A stretch of 62,446 nt of DNA from Algoriphagus sp. (GTDB taxonomy: Bacteria; Bacteroidota; Bacteroidia; Cytophagales; Cyclobacteriaceae). This document shows, one piece after another, positions 15,842 through 24,334 of this stretch. The notes under the pieces were generated by a model. It searched no databases. It saw only the letters and a program-made list of their open reading frames with translations, and was not told the DNA's origin. The DNA lies in assembly GCF_024305035.1 (NCBI RefSeq), contig NZ_JAMWZB010000022.1:1-62446 (forward strand). Reading direction: 5' to 3'. Numbering within the stretch: position 1 is the stretch's first letter; every line of letters starts with the position of its first letter. A program made the translations under genes and the position numbers.

Positions 15842-16990
15842 CTACTTGAGTTTACGCAACCTTGTCACTACAGATTCAATCCATTCCGCAGCCTGTTGAA
15901 TTTCATCATTGCTTGTCGATCTCCCTAGGCTAAACCGAATCGAAGCCCTCCCTAAATCTGCATTTAATCCCATTTCTTGCAAGACATGACTGGGTTTAGG
16001 AGAAATTGAACTACAAGCAGAACCCGAACTGACCGCCACTTTTTGGTTGATTTGTTTAAGCAGCTCCTCTCCTTCCAATCCTGCAAAGGCAATATTGGTT
16101 ACATGAGGCAAACGGTTAAATTGACTACTATTCAAAAATGTATCCGGTATGGCCAAAATCATCCTTTCCAAGGTATCACGCAACTTTTCGAGTCGTTGGC
16201 TTTCGGCCTCCATTTCCCGGGAGCGTAGTTCTGCTGCCTTTCCAAAACCTACAATTCCAGGGACATTTAACGTTCCACTTCGGAATCCTTTTTCGTGACC
16301 TCCACCATGAAGTTGGGCCAGTGGTTTGGGTAATTCGTGATTGTGCCGGACATAGAGTGCACCGACCCCTTTAGGACCATAAAGTTTATGTGCCGAGAGG
16401 GCCATGAGATGAACTCCCTTAGTGGAAACCGGGATTTTTCCAGCGGCTTGCACGGCATCAGTACAAAGAATAATCTGTTTGGATTCAGCCATTTCAGCGA
16501 TCTTAGGGATTCGATGAATCAGGCCTGTCTCATTATTTGCCCACATCAGACAGATCATTTTGGTATGGGGAAGGATGGCATTTTCCAATTCCTCCAAACT
16601 GATTTCGCCTTGGGAATTAACCGGTAAATAGGTGACTTCGGCGCCCTTTTTTTGAATTTCCGAAAAGGTATCTAATACGGCTTTATGCTCAGTTTTGCAG
16701 GTGATGTAATGTTGCTTTTCACCTAAAAAAGCTTCAAAGGTTCCTTTGATCCCCAAATTTATGGATTCGGTAGCCCCGGAGGTAAAAATGATTTCTTTTG
16801 GCTTTGCTCCAATTAATTGTGCCAGTTGCTCACGGGCCATTTCTACGGCGTTTTCTGCTAACCAACCATAAGGATGAGCTTTACTTGCTGAGTTACCAAA
16901 GTGCATTCCGAAATAAGGAATCATCGCTTCGATTACTTCCGGCGCACAAGGGGTGGTCGCATTATAATCCAGGTAAATGGGATAATTCAT
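15842..16990 (-). CDS. Cysteine desulfurase (NifS/IscS family)
   Basis: 382 residues from the ATG at 16990, where MNYPIYLDYNATTP matches the normal family N-terminus; the frame runs on upstream to 17125 but that part has no family resemblance. It is a PLP enzyme that takes sulfur from cysteine for Fe-S clusters, thio-tRNA or molybdenum-cofactor sulfuration. Seen: TSGATESINLGIKG, the PLP-binding Lys202 in SAHKLYGPKG, and the persulfide Cys326 in SSGSACSS. It is not in an isc or suf operon. Its position between molybdenum-cofactor genes and a molybdenum hydroxylase makes cofactor sulfuration one possible role, besides general sulfur supply. Confidence 0.95.
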   Translation of the reverse strand: MNYPIYLDYNATTPCAPEVIEAMIPYFGMHFGNSASKAHPYGWLAENAVEMAREQLAQLIGAKPKEIIFTSGATESINLGIKGTFEAFLGEKQHYITCKTEHKAVLDTFSEIQKKGAEVTYLPVNSQGEISLEELENAILPHTKMICLMWANNETGLIHRIPKIAEMAESKQIILCTDAVQAAGKIPVSTKGVHLMALSAHKLYGPKGVGALYVRHNHELPKPLAQLHGGGHEKGFRSGTLNVPGIVGFGKAAELRSREMEAESQRLEKLRDTLERMILAIPDTFLNSSQFNRLPHVTNIAFAGLEGEELLKQINQKVAVSSGSACSSISPKPSHVLQEMGLNADLGRASIRFSLGRSTSNDEIQQAAEWIESVVTRLRKLK

Positions 16991-17075
16991 GGGGTGAAAA
17001 TAAGAATTCCTTCCTCTAGCTTCGAAAAGATGAAAATGTTTTTTGGCCTTGATCCTAAAAATTGGAAATTTGGCT

Positions 17076-17423
17076 ATGCAAGAAACCTGGACCTTTGATC
17101 TGCAGACTTCCCAAATATCCGACACCTCTCTTTTTGATGTGCTGAAAACAAAGAAAAATGAACTGGGTATTTTCCTTTCCTATTATTTCAAAAAAGACGG
17201 AGCCGTGGCTGAAAATGTGGTTTTAGATCGCCTTCCTACATTTCTATCCCAAACATCTGGTTTTTTTCATCTCCATTTTGACCTGATTTTTTTTAATGCC
17301 TGCTTGAATATTCATGAGCAAGAAAAAGAAGAAATGAAAATTACCTTTGAGCTTGACAGGAAAGCCAAAACAATTATCCTAACCGGACCGTATTGGCCAA
17401 GTCGAGAAATGGATGAAATTTGA
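17076..17423 (+). CDS. Hypothetical protein, small, cytoplasmic
   Basis: 115 residues starting at ATG 17076 (MQETWTFDLQ); the frame is open upstream to 17043 but this start sits better. No domain is recognised. The composition is normal for a cytoplasmic protein, with a C-terminal beta-rich piece (KITFELDRKAKTIILTGPYWPS). It is divergent from the cysteine desulfurase, whose start is 85 bp away. Function unknown; no competing frame is as convincing. Confidence 0.55.
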   Translation: MQETWTFDLQTSQISDTSLFDVLKTKKNELGIFLSYYFKKDGAVAENVVLDRLPTFLSQTSGFFHLHFDLIFFNACLNIHEQEKEEMKITFELDRKAKTIILTGPYWPSREMDEI

Positions 17424-17552
17424 ATGGGCTTTTTGGGCTTAAGTTTAGAACGATGTTTTCCCTGCGCTAAAATCATTGGAAATCGAAGCAATTGAAGTAA
17501 TTTTGATTTTGAATTTGAGGCTTTGAGCCTGTTAAAAATCAACGCTAATCTC

Positions 17553-19583
17553 GTGAAAGACTCTACCGAATCACTTAATTTCATCGAACATATCATTGAA
17601 GAAGATCTTGCCAATGGTTTTCCTAAAGAAAAACTTCGCTTTCGTTTTCCTCCCGAGCCCAACGGCTATCTGCATATTGGTCACGCAGCATCGATTTGTC
17701 TAAATTTTGGACTAGGCGAAAAATACCAGGCTCCGGTAAATTTACGATTCGATGATACCAATCCGGCCAAAGAGGAGCAGGAATATGTGGATGCAATCAA
17801 GCGAGATATTGCTTGGTTGGGTTTTACATGGGCTGAGGAACGCTATTCTTCTGACTATTTTCAGCAACTTTATGATTGGGCCGTTCAATTGATCAGGGAA
17901 GGAAAGGCTTATGTAGATGAACAAACTTCCGAAGAAATCGCAGCACAAAAAGGAACGCCAACCAGCGTAGGAACACCCAGTCCTTTTCGGAACAGGCCCA
18001 TTGAGGAAAGTTTGGATCTTTTCGAGCGAATGAAGAATGGAGAATTTCCCGCTGGCTCCTATTTGCTTCGTGCCAAAATCGATATGGCTTCTCCAAACAT
18101 GCACATGCGGGACCCCATCCTGTATCGCATCATTAATAAAGCCCACCACCGAACTGGTTCAAAATGGTGCATTTATCCCATGTATGACTGGGCCCATGGG
18201 CAATCTGATTATGTGGAGCAGGTTTCCCATTCGCTATGCACCTTGGAGTTTAAAGCCCATCGGGAGCTGTACGATTGGTATTTGGATCAGATTTATGATT
18301 CAAGCTTACTTCGACCCAAGCAACGCGAATTTGCCCGGAGAAATCTGAGTTTTACGGTCATGAGTAAACGAAAACTTCTCGAATTGGTACAGAAGAAAAT
18401 CGTCAATGGATGGGATGATCCTCGTATGCCAACCATTTCAGGCCTGCGTCGAAGAGGCTATACTCCAAGTGCCATTCGGAATTTTAGTGAAATCGCGGGG
18501 ATATCTAAGCGAGATAATGTCACTGAGGTTTCGCTTCTGGAATATTGCATTCGGGAGGATTTGAACCAAACGGCTACTCGGGTAATGGGAGTGTTGAACC
18601 CCGTGAAATTGGTCATTACCAACTACCCCATCGATCAAACCGAGACGCTCTACCTTGAAAACAATCCGGAGGACCCCAATTCTGGAACTCATGAAGTTCC
18701 CTTTTCCAGAGAATTGTACATCGAGCGGGAAGATTTCAAAGAGGACGGAGGGAAAAAGTTTTTCCGTCTTTCCATTGGAAACGAAGTCCGCTTAAAAAGT
18801 GCCTACATTATCAAAGCCGAGTCGGTGCTAAAAGATGAACAGGGTGAAATTATTGAAATCCAAGCTACCTATGATCCGGATTCAAAATCTGGAAGCGGCT
18901 CGGAGGCCAGTCAGCGGAAAGTCAAAGGAACCTTGCATTGGGTTTCCATTTCGCATGCGGTCAAAGCAGAAGTTCGAGAGTACGACCGCTTGTTTTTAGA
19001 CGAATCTCCTGACTCGCATGAAGACAAAAACTTCCTTGACTTTATCAATCCAGATTCTCTCAAAATCATCAAGGAAGCTTACCTGGAGCCCTATTTGTCC
19101 CATGCCACGATGGATGAAAAATTCCAATTCCAACGCTTGGGTTATTTTACCCTTGATCCGGATTCTCAACCCGGGCACTTGGTTTTCAACAAAACCGTAG
19201 GATTAAAAGATACTTGGGCTAAGCAAAATACTGAAACCACTGTTCAGCCTAAACCTCAATCAACTGTCCCGCAGCAACCCAAAAGGAAAGCCTTGAACGA
19301 GATTCAACAAATCAGTAAAAAGCTAACCAACCTCTCTGGGGAGAAATTGGAAAATGCGATTCAGTCGATTCAGGAATTGGCAAAGGAGGTAAGCTATGAT
19401 GAGTTGGAGCCACTTTTCAATACCGCCGCCAAAAAAGTAGGCACTCGAATTGGAGTGACCCTTGCTTTGGGAGTTATGCTGAAGAAGGGACAACAGCGAA
19501 ATGAGACCATGGAGGCCTTTATTCAGTCTGGATTGAATGATGAGAATGAAATTTTGAGGTCTGCGGCTGAAGAACTGACCTAA
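17553..19583 (+). CDS. glnS: Glutaminyl-tRNA synthetase with an extra C-terminal domain
   Basis: 676 residues from a GTG start at 17553; a TTG at 17523 in the same frame is possible, but the homologous part begins after the GTG. Class I signatures: PPEPNGYLHIGHA, with HIGH at 41-44, and the KMSKS equivalent VMSKR at 269-273. The catalytic core plus anticodon-binding beta-barrels end near residue 555, about the length of the E. coli enzyme. A Pro/Gln-rich linker (~556-575) leads to a ~100-residue helical domain absent from E. coli GlnRS. Appended domains on bacterial GlnRS are known (a YqeY-like one in Deinococcus); whether this is one of them is unclear. It ends at a strong terminator. Confidence 0.95.
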   Translation: MKDSTESLNFIEHIIEEDLANGFPKEKLRFRFPPEPNGYLHIGHAASICLNFGLGEKYQAPVNLRFDDTNPAKEEQEYVDAIKRDIAWLGFTWAEERYSSDYFQQLYDWAVQLIREGKAYVDEQTSEEIAAQKGTPTSVGTPSPFRNRPIEESLDLFERMKNGEFPAGSYLLRAKIDMASPNMHMRDPILYRIINKAHHRTGSKWCIYPMYDWAHGQSDYVEQVSHSLCTLEFKAHRELYDWYLDQIYDSSLLRPKQREFARRNLSFTVMSKRKLLELVQKKIVNGWDDPRMPTISGLRRRGYTPSAIRNFSEIAGISKRDNVTEVSLLEYCIREDLNQTATRVMGVLNPVKLVITNYPIDQTETLYLENNPEDPNSGTHEVPFSRELYIEREDFKEDGGKKFFRLSIGNEVRLKSAYIIKAESVLKDEQGEIIEIQATYDPDSKSGSGSEASQRKVKGTLHWVSISHAVKAEVREYDRLFLDESPDSHEDKNFLDFINPDSLKIIKEAYLEPYLSHATMDEKFQFQRLGYFTLDPDSQPGHLVFNKTVGLKDTWAKQNTETTVQPKPQSTVPQQPKRKALNEIQQISKKLTNLSGEKLENAIQSIQELAKEVSYDELEPLFNTAAKKVGTRIGVTLALGVMLKKGQQRNETMEAFIQSGLNDENEILRSAAEELT

Positions 19584-19603
19584 ACGATAAATTCTTTGAA
19601 AGA

Positions 19604-19636
19604 AAAAAGCCACTCTGAACCTCAGGGTGGCTTTTT
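19604..19636. terminator. Bidirectional terminator between glnS and the molybdenum hydroxylase
   Basis: GCCACTCTGA pairs with TCAGGGTGGC around a 3-base loop (one wobble), with A-rich sequence before and T-rich sequence after. It therefore works for both convergent units. Confidence 0.88.
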
Positions 19637-19658
19637 CATTATTAAAACTATGGAAAAA

Positions 19659-21821
19659 CTATGCGCGTCGAATATCCAACTTGATATCCGAAAATTCATT
19701 TTGTTCAATAAATGGCTGACTTCGCAATCGACGGCCTGTGGCAGCAAATATTGCATTGGCAATCGCTCCTCCTGTTGGAGGTAAAGCAGGCTCACCCAAA
19801 CCAGTAGGATCAAAACCCGTATCTAAGAAGTGCGTTTCAATTTCAGGAACCTCCTTCATCCGGATCAGCCGATAGGAATCAAAATTCTTTTGTTTGGGGA
19901 CACCGTTGTCAAAGGTCAAGTTGGTAAACATGGCATGCCCCATACCATCAACAATTCCCCCACGTACTTGATGATTGGCTCCGGTGGGATTGATGACCAT
20001 TCCACAATCTGTCACAGCAGTGATTTTCTTCAAGGTCGGTGTACCGTTTTCCATTTCAATATCTGCTACTTGGGCAACATAGGATCGATGGGAATAATAC
20101 ACACTGAAGCCTTGTTTGACGGTTGGACTTTTTCCCCAATTCGATTTTTCAGCCGCTGCTTTCACCACTCCAATCATTCTGTCTACATCATATCCCAACT
20201 CTCCTACTGGATTAGATTTGGCGCGGTTGAGTAATTCCAAACGAAAATCTACAGGATCTTTTCCTGCCGCCAAGGCTACTTCGTCGAGAAAACTCTGTTC
20301 AGCATAGGCAAGGAAATTAGTAATCGGAGCTCTCCAGGCATTGGTCGTAATACTGGACTCATAATTTACACTTTCGATTAGAAGGTTATCTACTGCGCCG
20401 GATGGAAAATTATGTTCTCGGGTACTATTTCCGGCATTCATTCCTACCCCTCGCAGTTTATAGCCGATCATCGTACCGGATTGATCCAAAGCCGCTTCAA
20501 ATCGGTAGCGGACCGCTGGCCGATAGGCTCCACCGGTGAGTTCGTCTTCCCGATCCCAAATGACTTTTACAGGAGCATTCATGGCTTTGGAAATATGAAC
20601 GGCTTCTTCTACAAAATCCGCCCGTAACCTCCGACCAAAACCACCACCAAGTCGGGTAATTTCAACGCTGACATTTTCAGCAGGAATTCCCAGAATTCCA
20701 GCGGCAGTTTGACGGGCTCTATCGGGGGTTTGGGTAGGTCCGATTAATTCACATTTATCTCCTTTGACATGGGCAAAAAAGTTCTCCGGCTCCATGGGAG
20801 AATGCGCTAAAAAAGGGCACTGATATTCTGCAGTGACTACTTGAGCAGCCTGACTAAAGGCCTGATCTACATTCCCGTCTCTGCGCCTTTCTTCAGCTTT
20901 GCCATTGGCGATCAACTCCCTGAAAATTTCATCGTGATCTGAGGAGCTTTCCACCTTTCCATCGGGTTCATAACTGATTTTCAAGAGCTTTTTTGCCTTC
21001 AGTAAGGGCCAGGTTTTGTCACTGACCACAGCCACGCTATTCCCGAATACGACCACATCTTTGACTCCGCTCACTCCTCGGGCTGCATTTTCATCCACCG
21101 ATTTGATTTTCATTCCAAAAGGAGCGCGCTGAACCATGGCATGAAGCATTCCTTCCCGTTGGAAGTCCAAGCCAAAAAGTGGCTTTCCGGTGTACATGTC
21201 TTTGGCATCTACATTTTTTACGGCAGTACCAATGATTTTAAAGTCCTTTTTCTCCTTCAATTTGACGTCTTCAGGAGCGGAAATGGAAGCTGCTTCAGCT
21301 ACAAATTCACCAAAATGACCGCTTTTGCCGGATCCTTTATGGGATATGATTCCCTGGTCAACCGTAATTTCTTCAGCTGGGACATTCCATACTTTGGCCG
21401 CTGCTGCAACCAGCACAAATTTAGCGGTGGCCCCAGCTTTTCTCAATCGTTCCCAACTATGCGGCATAGCACCGGAACCTCCGGTCAGCTGCCGGTCGTA
21501 TTTTTCGGTATCCAAATGGGCCTGAAGAACACGAACTTTCTCCCAGTCTGCATCGAGCTCTTCGGCTACGACCATGGGGAAAGAAGTTTTGATATTTTGA
21601 CCTAATTCAGGATTGGGGGAATAAATTACCACATCACCTGTTGGTGAAATGGACAAATAGCTATTGAAGTTCTTGGCTTGAGCCAGCACTTCTTCGGTGC
21701 TAAGCACTTCCACTTTGGGCGAGTCGCAACCAAACATATTGAATCCGATAAACAATCCACCGGCAGAGGTACCTGCAATTTTGAGAAAGTCCCTTCGAGT
21801 TGTTTTTGTAAGTGATCTCAT
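19659..21821 (-). CDS. Molybdenum hydroxylase large subunit (isoquinoline 1-oxidoreductase beta-like), Tat-exported
   Basis: 720 residues. The N-terminus has a Tat signal (TTRRDFLK) followed by a hydrophobic stretch ending at a Cys (FNMFGCDS), so it is a periplasmic and possibly lipid-anchored protein. The aldehyde oxidase/xanthine dehydrogenase molybdopterin-binding domains follow: ITRLGGGFGRRLRADF, AYRPAVRYRFEAALD and, at the C-terminus, GLGEPALPPTGGAIANA with the catalytic Glu677. The family hydroxylates N-heterocycles or oxidises aldehydes with water as oxygen donor. Its small 2Fe-2S subunit is encoded 2 bp upstream. No FAD subunit is present, so electrons probably pass to a cytochrome, as in IorAB-type enzymes. 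The substrate is unknown. Confidence 0.93.
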   Translation of the reverse strand: MRSLTKTTRRDFLKIAGTSAGGLFIGFNMFGCDSPKVEVLSTEEVLAQAKNFNSYLSISPTGDVVIYSPNPELGQNIKTSFPMVVAEELDADWEKVRVLQAHLDTEKYDRQLTGGSGAMPHSWERLRKAGATAKFVLVAAAAKVWNVPAEEITVDQGIISHKGSGKSGHFGEFVAEAASISAPEDVKLKEKKDFKIIGTAVKNVDAKDMYTGKPLFGLDFQREGMLHAMVQRAPFGMKIKSVDENAARGVSGVKDVVVFGNSVAVVSDKTWPLLKAKKLLKISYEPDGKVESSSDHDEIFRELIANGKAEERRRDGNVDQAFSQAAQVVTAEYQCPFLAHSPMEPENFFAHVKGDKCELIGPTQTPDRARQTAAGILGIPAENVSVEITRLGGGFGRRLRADFVEEAVHISKAMNAPVKVIWDREDELTGGAYRPAVRYRFEAALDQSGTMIGYKLRGVGMNAGNSTREHNFPSGAVDNLLIESVNYESSITTNAWRAPITNFLAYAEQSFLDEVALAAGKDPVDFRLELLNRAKSNPVGELGYDVDRMIGVVKAAAEKSNWGKSPTVKQGFSVYYSHRSYVAQVADIEMENGTPTLKKITAVTDCGMVINPTGANHQVRGGIVDGMGHAMFTNLTFDNGVPKQKNFDSYRLIRMKEVPEIETHFLDTGFDPTGLGEPALPPTGGAIANAIFAATGRRLRSQPFIEQNEFSDIKLDIRRA

Positions 21822-21823
21822 GA

Positions 21824-22282
21824 TTAGTTGTTTTTGGCTGCTAAGGCTACCGCTTCACGGATTTTGTGATATGTACCGCAACGGCATAGGTTACGGTTCA
21901 TGGCGTTATCTATTTCTTCCATGCTTGGGCTGGGATTGTTGTTGAGAAATGCCGCAGCTTGCATAATTTGCCCTGCCTGACAATAACCGCACTGAGCAAC
22001 ATCCACTTCCTCCCAGGCTTTTTGAACAGGATGATCCCCATTTTCGGATAAGCCCTCGATGGTGATAACTTCCGAATTTCCTACACTTGAAATCGGAGTC
22101 ACGCAAGAAAATGTAGCATTACCGTTAATGTGTACCGTACAGGCACCACATTGAGCAATTCCACAAGAGAATTTAGTTCCTACCAATCCGATATGGTCTC
22201 TGAGTACCCACAAAAGTGGGGTGTCATCCTCAACTTCAACTTGGTGGCTTTTTCCGTTTACTTTTAGATTATAGGTGGCCAT
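21824..22282 (-). CDS. 2Fe-2S small subunit of the molybdenum hydroxylase (IorA-like)
   Basis: 152 residues. The N-terminal plant-type 2Fe-2S domain has CGIAQCGACTVHING; the C-terminal helical 2Fe-2S domain has CGYCQAGQIMQA and NLCRCGTY. It carries electrons from the molybdenum site of the large subunit, whose gene starts 2 bp downstream. It has no signal peptide of its own and would be exported together with the Tat-tagged large subunit, as is usual for this family. Confidence 0.95.
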   Translation of the reverse strand: MATYNLKVNGKSHQVEVEDDTPLLWVLRDHIGLVGTKFSCGIAQCGACTVHINGNATFSCVTPISSVGNSEVITIEGLSENGDHPVQKAWEEVDVAQCGYCQAGQIMQAAAFLNNNPSPSMEEIDNAMNRNLCRCGTYHKIREAVALAAKNN

Positions 22283-22483
22283 GATTTAATTTTTGTTTCC
22301 CTTCTAATTTACAGAAAATCAAGTCATGGCAAAAATTTTATAGTTCGATCTCCAGAAAATTTACATGATCAGCATTCAGCTGATTTGAACAAATTGTCAC
22401 TCCTGTCCCTTTTTGAGTTTTTTAAAAAAGAAGATTGGGTTATATTTCTACTTCAATTCAATAAAAAATCCTAAAAACCTATT

Positions 22484-23629
22484 ATGAAAAAAATCAACGC
22501 GGCAATCGTGGGGACTGGTTTTATCGGTCCGGCTCACCTAGAAGCTTTGAGAAGAATTCCAACAATCGAAGTCACAAGTTTAGTGGAGGTAAATCAAGAA
22601 CTTGCAGATCAAAAAGCTGCACTTTTGGGAATTGAAAATGCCTATACTTTTGAGGCTATGTTAAAAGATGAACGCATAGATGTGGTTCATATTTGTACTC
22701 CAAATTTTTTGCATTTCCGACAAGCAAAGGCAGTGTTGGAAGCAGGCAAACATGTGGTCTGTGAAAAACCTCTGGCAGTAAAAATTGATGAGGCAGAGGA
22801 ACTTGTAAGGTTAGCGGCGCAAAAAGGTTTAGTCAATGCAGTTCATTTTAATCTCCGCTATTATCCCATGGTGAGACAAATGAAAACCATGCGTGAACGA
22901 GGTGAATTGGGAGAGGTTTATGCCGTAATGGGATCCTATTTACAGGATTGGCTCTTTTTGCAGACTGACTACAACTGGAGATTGGAGCCAGACAAGTCCG
23001 GAGATTCCCGGGCCATAGCAGATATTGGGTCGCATTTATTAGACATCACCGAATATGTGACTGGACTCAAAATCACTGAGGTTTTAGCAGATTTTTCCAC
23101 AGTTCACAAAACCCGCCTAAAACCTTTAAAAGATATCGAAACCTACTCTGGAAAAATGCTTTCGATGGATGATTACCAGGAAGTTCCAATCAATACCGAA
23201 GATCATGCCACGGTCTTACTACGATTTGATAATGGTTCCAAAGGGTCCATTACAGTTTCTCAGGTAAATGCAGGTCGAAAAAACCGATTGAATATTGAGA
23301 TTGCTGGATCAAAATCCAATTTTGAGTTCAACTCTGAGCGTCCCAATGAACTATGGATCGGTAAACGGGAAACAGCAAACAGCCAGTTGATGAAAGACCC
23401 CGCACTGGTTCATCCTGAAGCCTCAGCCTTGGTTTCTTTTCCGGGTGGACACAACGAAGGTTTTCCCGATACATCAAAACAAATGTTTAAAGAAGTTTAT
23501 GCGGCAATCAGAGAAGGAAAACAACCCGAAAAGGCCAACTTCCCCACATTTGCTGATGGCTTGCGTGAGCTAATCATAGGAGAGCGAATCATCGAAAGCA
23601 ACAAAAAACAAGCATGGGTAAAAATCTGA
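22484..23629 (+). CDS. Gfo/Idh/MocA-family oxidoreductase
   Basis: 381 residues. The N-terminal Rossmann fold has GTGFIGPAHLEALRR (residues ~10-24); CEKPLAVKIDEAEEL carries the conserved EKP Lys. The C-terminal domain has DIGSHLLDITEYVTG and a beta-sheet with LLRFDNGSKGSI. These proteins oxidise or reduce sugars and cyclitols with NAD(P). It stands alone, divergent from the molybdenum hydroxylase, with a 201-bp space between. The substrate cannot be predicted. It has no signal peptide, unlike many Bacteroidota Tat-exported relatives. Confidence 0.92.
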   Translation: MKKINAAIVGTGFIGPAHLEALRRIPTIEVTSLVEVNQELADQKAALLGIENAYTFEAMLKDERIDVVHICTPNFLHFRQAKAVLEAGKHVVCEKPLAVKIDEAEELVRLAAQKGLVNAVHFNLRYYPMVRQMKTMRERGELGEVYAVMGSYLQDWLFLQTDYNWRLEPDKSGDSRAIADIGSHLLDITEYVTGLKITEVLADFSTVHKTRLKPLKDIETYSGKMLSMDDYQEVPINTEDHATVLLRFDNGSKGSITVSQVNAGRKNRLNIEIAGSKSNFEFNSERPNELWIGKRETANSQLMKDPALVHPEASALVSFPGGHNEGFPDTSKQMFKEVYAAIREGKQPEKANFPTFADGLRELIIGERIIESNKKQAWVKI

Positions 23630-23705
23630 CAACTTTTGGGTGCATTTGTCAGTATTTGCTCTTAGAAAACGTAATTAACCCCCTTATTTACTAAAAACAA
23701 AAACT

Positions 23706-24218
23706 ATGAATTTTAGAAAAAGTGTATTTGCGTTAGCCCTTGCGGTAGCATCGGTTTTCGCGGCAAATGCCCAGGAAAAAGTCAGTCCAGCAAGAACAGC
23801 CACTGGGACCGCTGCTGGTTCAGAGATTACGATCAATTACTCCTCTCCTGCTGTCAAAGGCCGGGTGATATGGGGTGATTTGGTCCCCATGGGAGAAGTT
23901 TGGAGAGCGGGTGCAGATGAAGCAACCACATTTACCACCTCCAAAGCCATTAGGGTTCAAGGCGAAAAGCTACCCGCAGGAACCTACAGTTTCTTTGTGA
24001 TTCCGGGTGAATATGAATCTACGTTCATTTTCAATAAGGTAGCAAAACAATGGGGAGCTTATTCTTATGATTCCAAGCAGGATGCTTTACGGGTAACCGT
24101 GCCTTCAGAGCAAACTTCCACCCTAGAGGAAAGCCTGGTCTATGAAGTCAATTCCGACAGCTTTGAAATTCGTTGGGAATATGGAAAAGCATCAGCTAAA
24201 CTAGCTCCTGCTCAGTAA
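23706..24218 (+). CDS. DUF2911 secreted protein
   Basis: 170 residues. A Sec signal peptide (MNFRKSVFALALAVASVFAANAQ) is cleaved after AQ. The rest is a DUF2911 domain: ITINYSSPAVKGRVIWG, VWRAGADEATTF and LPAGTYSFFVIPG are the hallmark blocks. It is a small beta-rich periplasmic protein of unknown function, common in Bacteroidota. It follows the oxidoreductase by 76 bp and has its own terminator downstream. Confidence 0.93.
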   Translation: MNFRKSVFALALAVASVFAANAQEKVSPARTATGTAAGSEITINYSSPAVKGRVIWGDLVPMGEVWRAGADEATTFTTSKAIRVQGEKLPAGTYSFFVIPGEYESTFIFNKVAKQWGAYSYDSKQDALRVTVPSEQTSTLEESLVYEVNSDSFEIRWEYGKASAKLAPAQ

Positions 24219-24243
24219 AATTTTACTTAACCCACCTCCTAGG

Positions 24244-24285
24244 CAGCCACTTTTGATCCTTCAGAAGTGGCTGTTTGTGTTTTTA
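24244..24285 (+). terminator. Hairpin terminator after the DUF2911 gene
   Basis: CAGCCACTT (24244-24252) pairs with AAGTGGCTG (24265-24273), followed by T-rich sequence. Confidence 0.8.
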
Positions 24286-24334
24286 AGAAAAGTCTGGTCC
24301 ACCTTTTCATCATTTCGGTTAATTTTGCGTCCTG

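Noticed and set aside
16991..17125. Extended N-terminus of cysteine desulfurase
   Set aside because: The family start is MNYPIYLDYNATTP; the extra 45 residues are basic and unlike the family, and overlap the divergent hypothetical gene.
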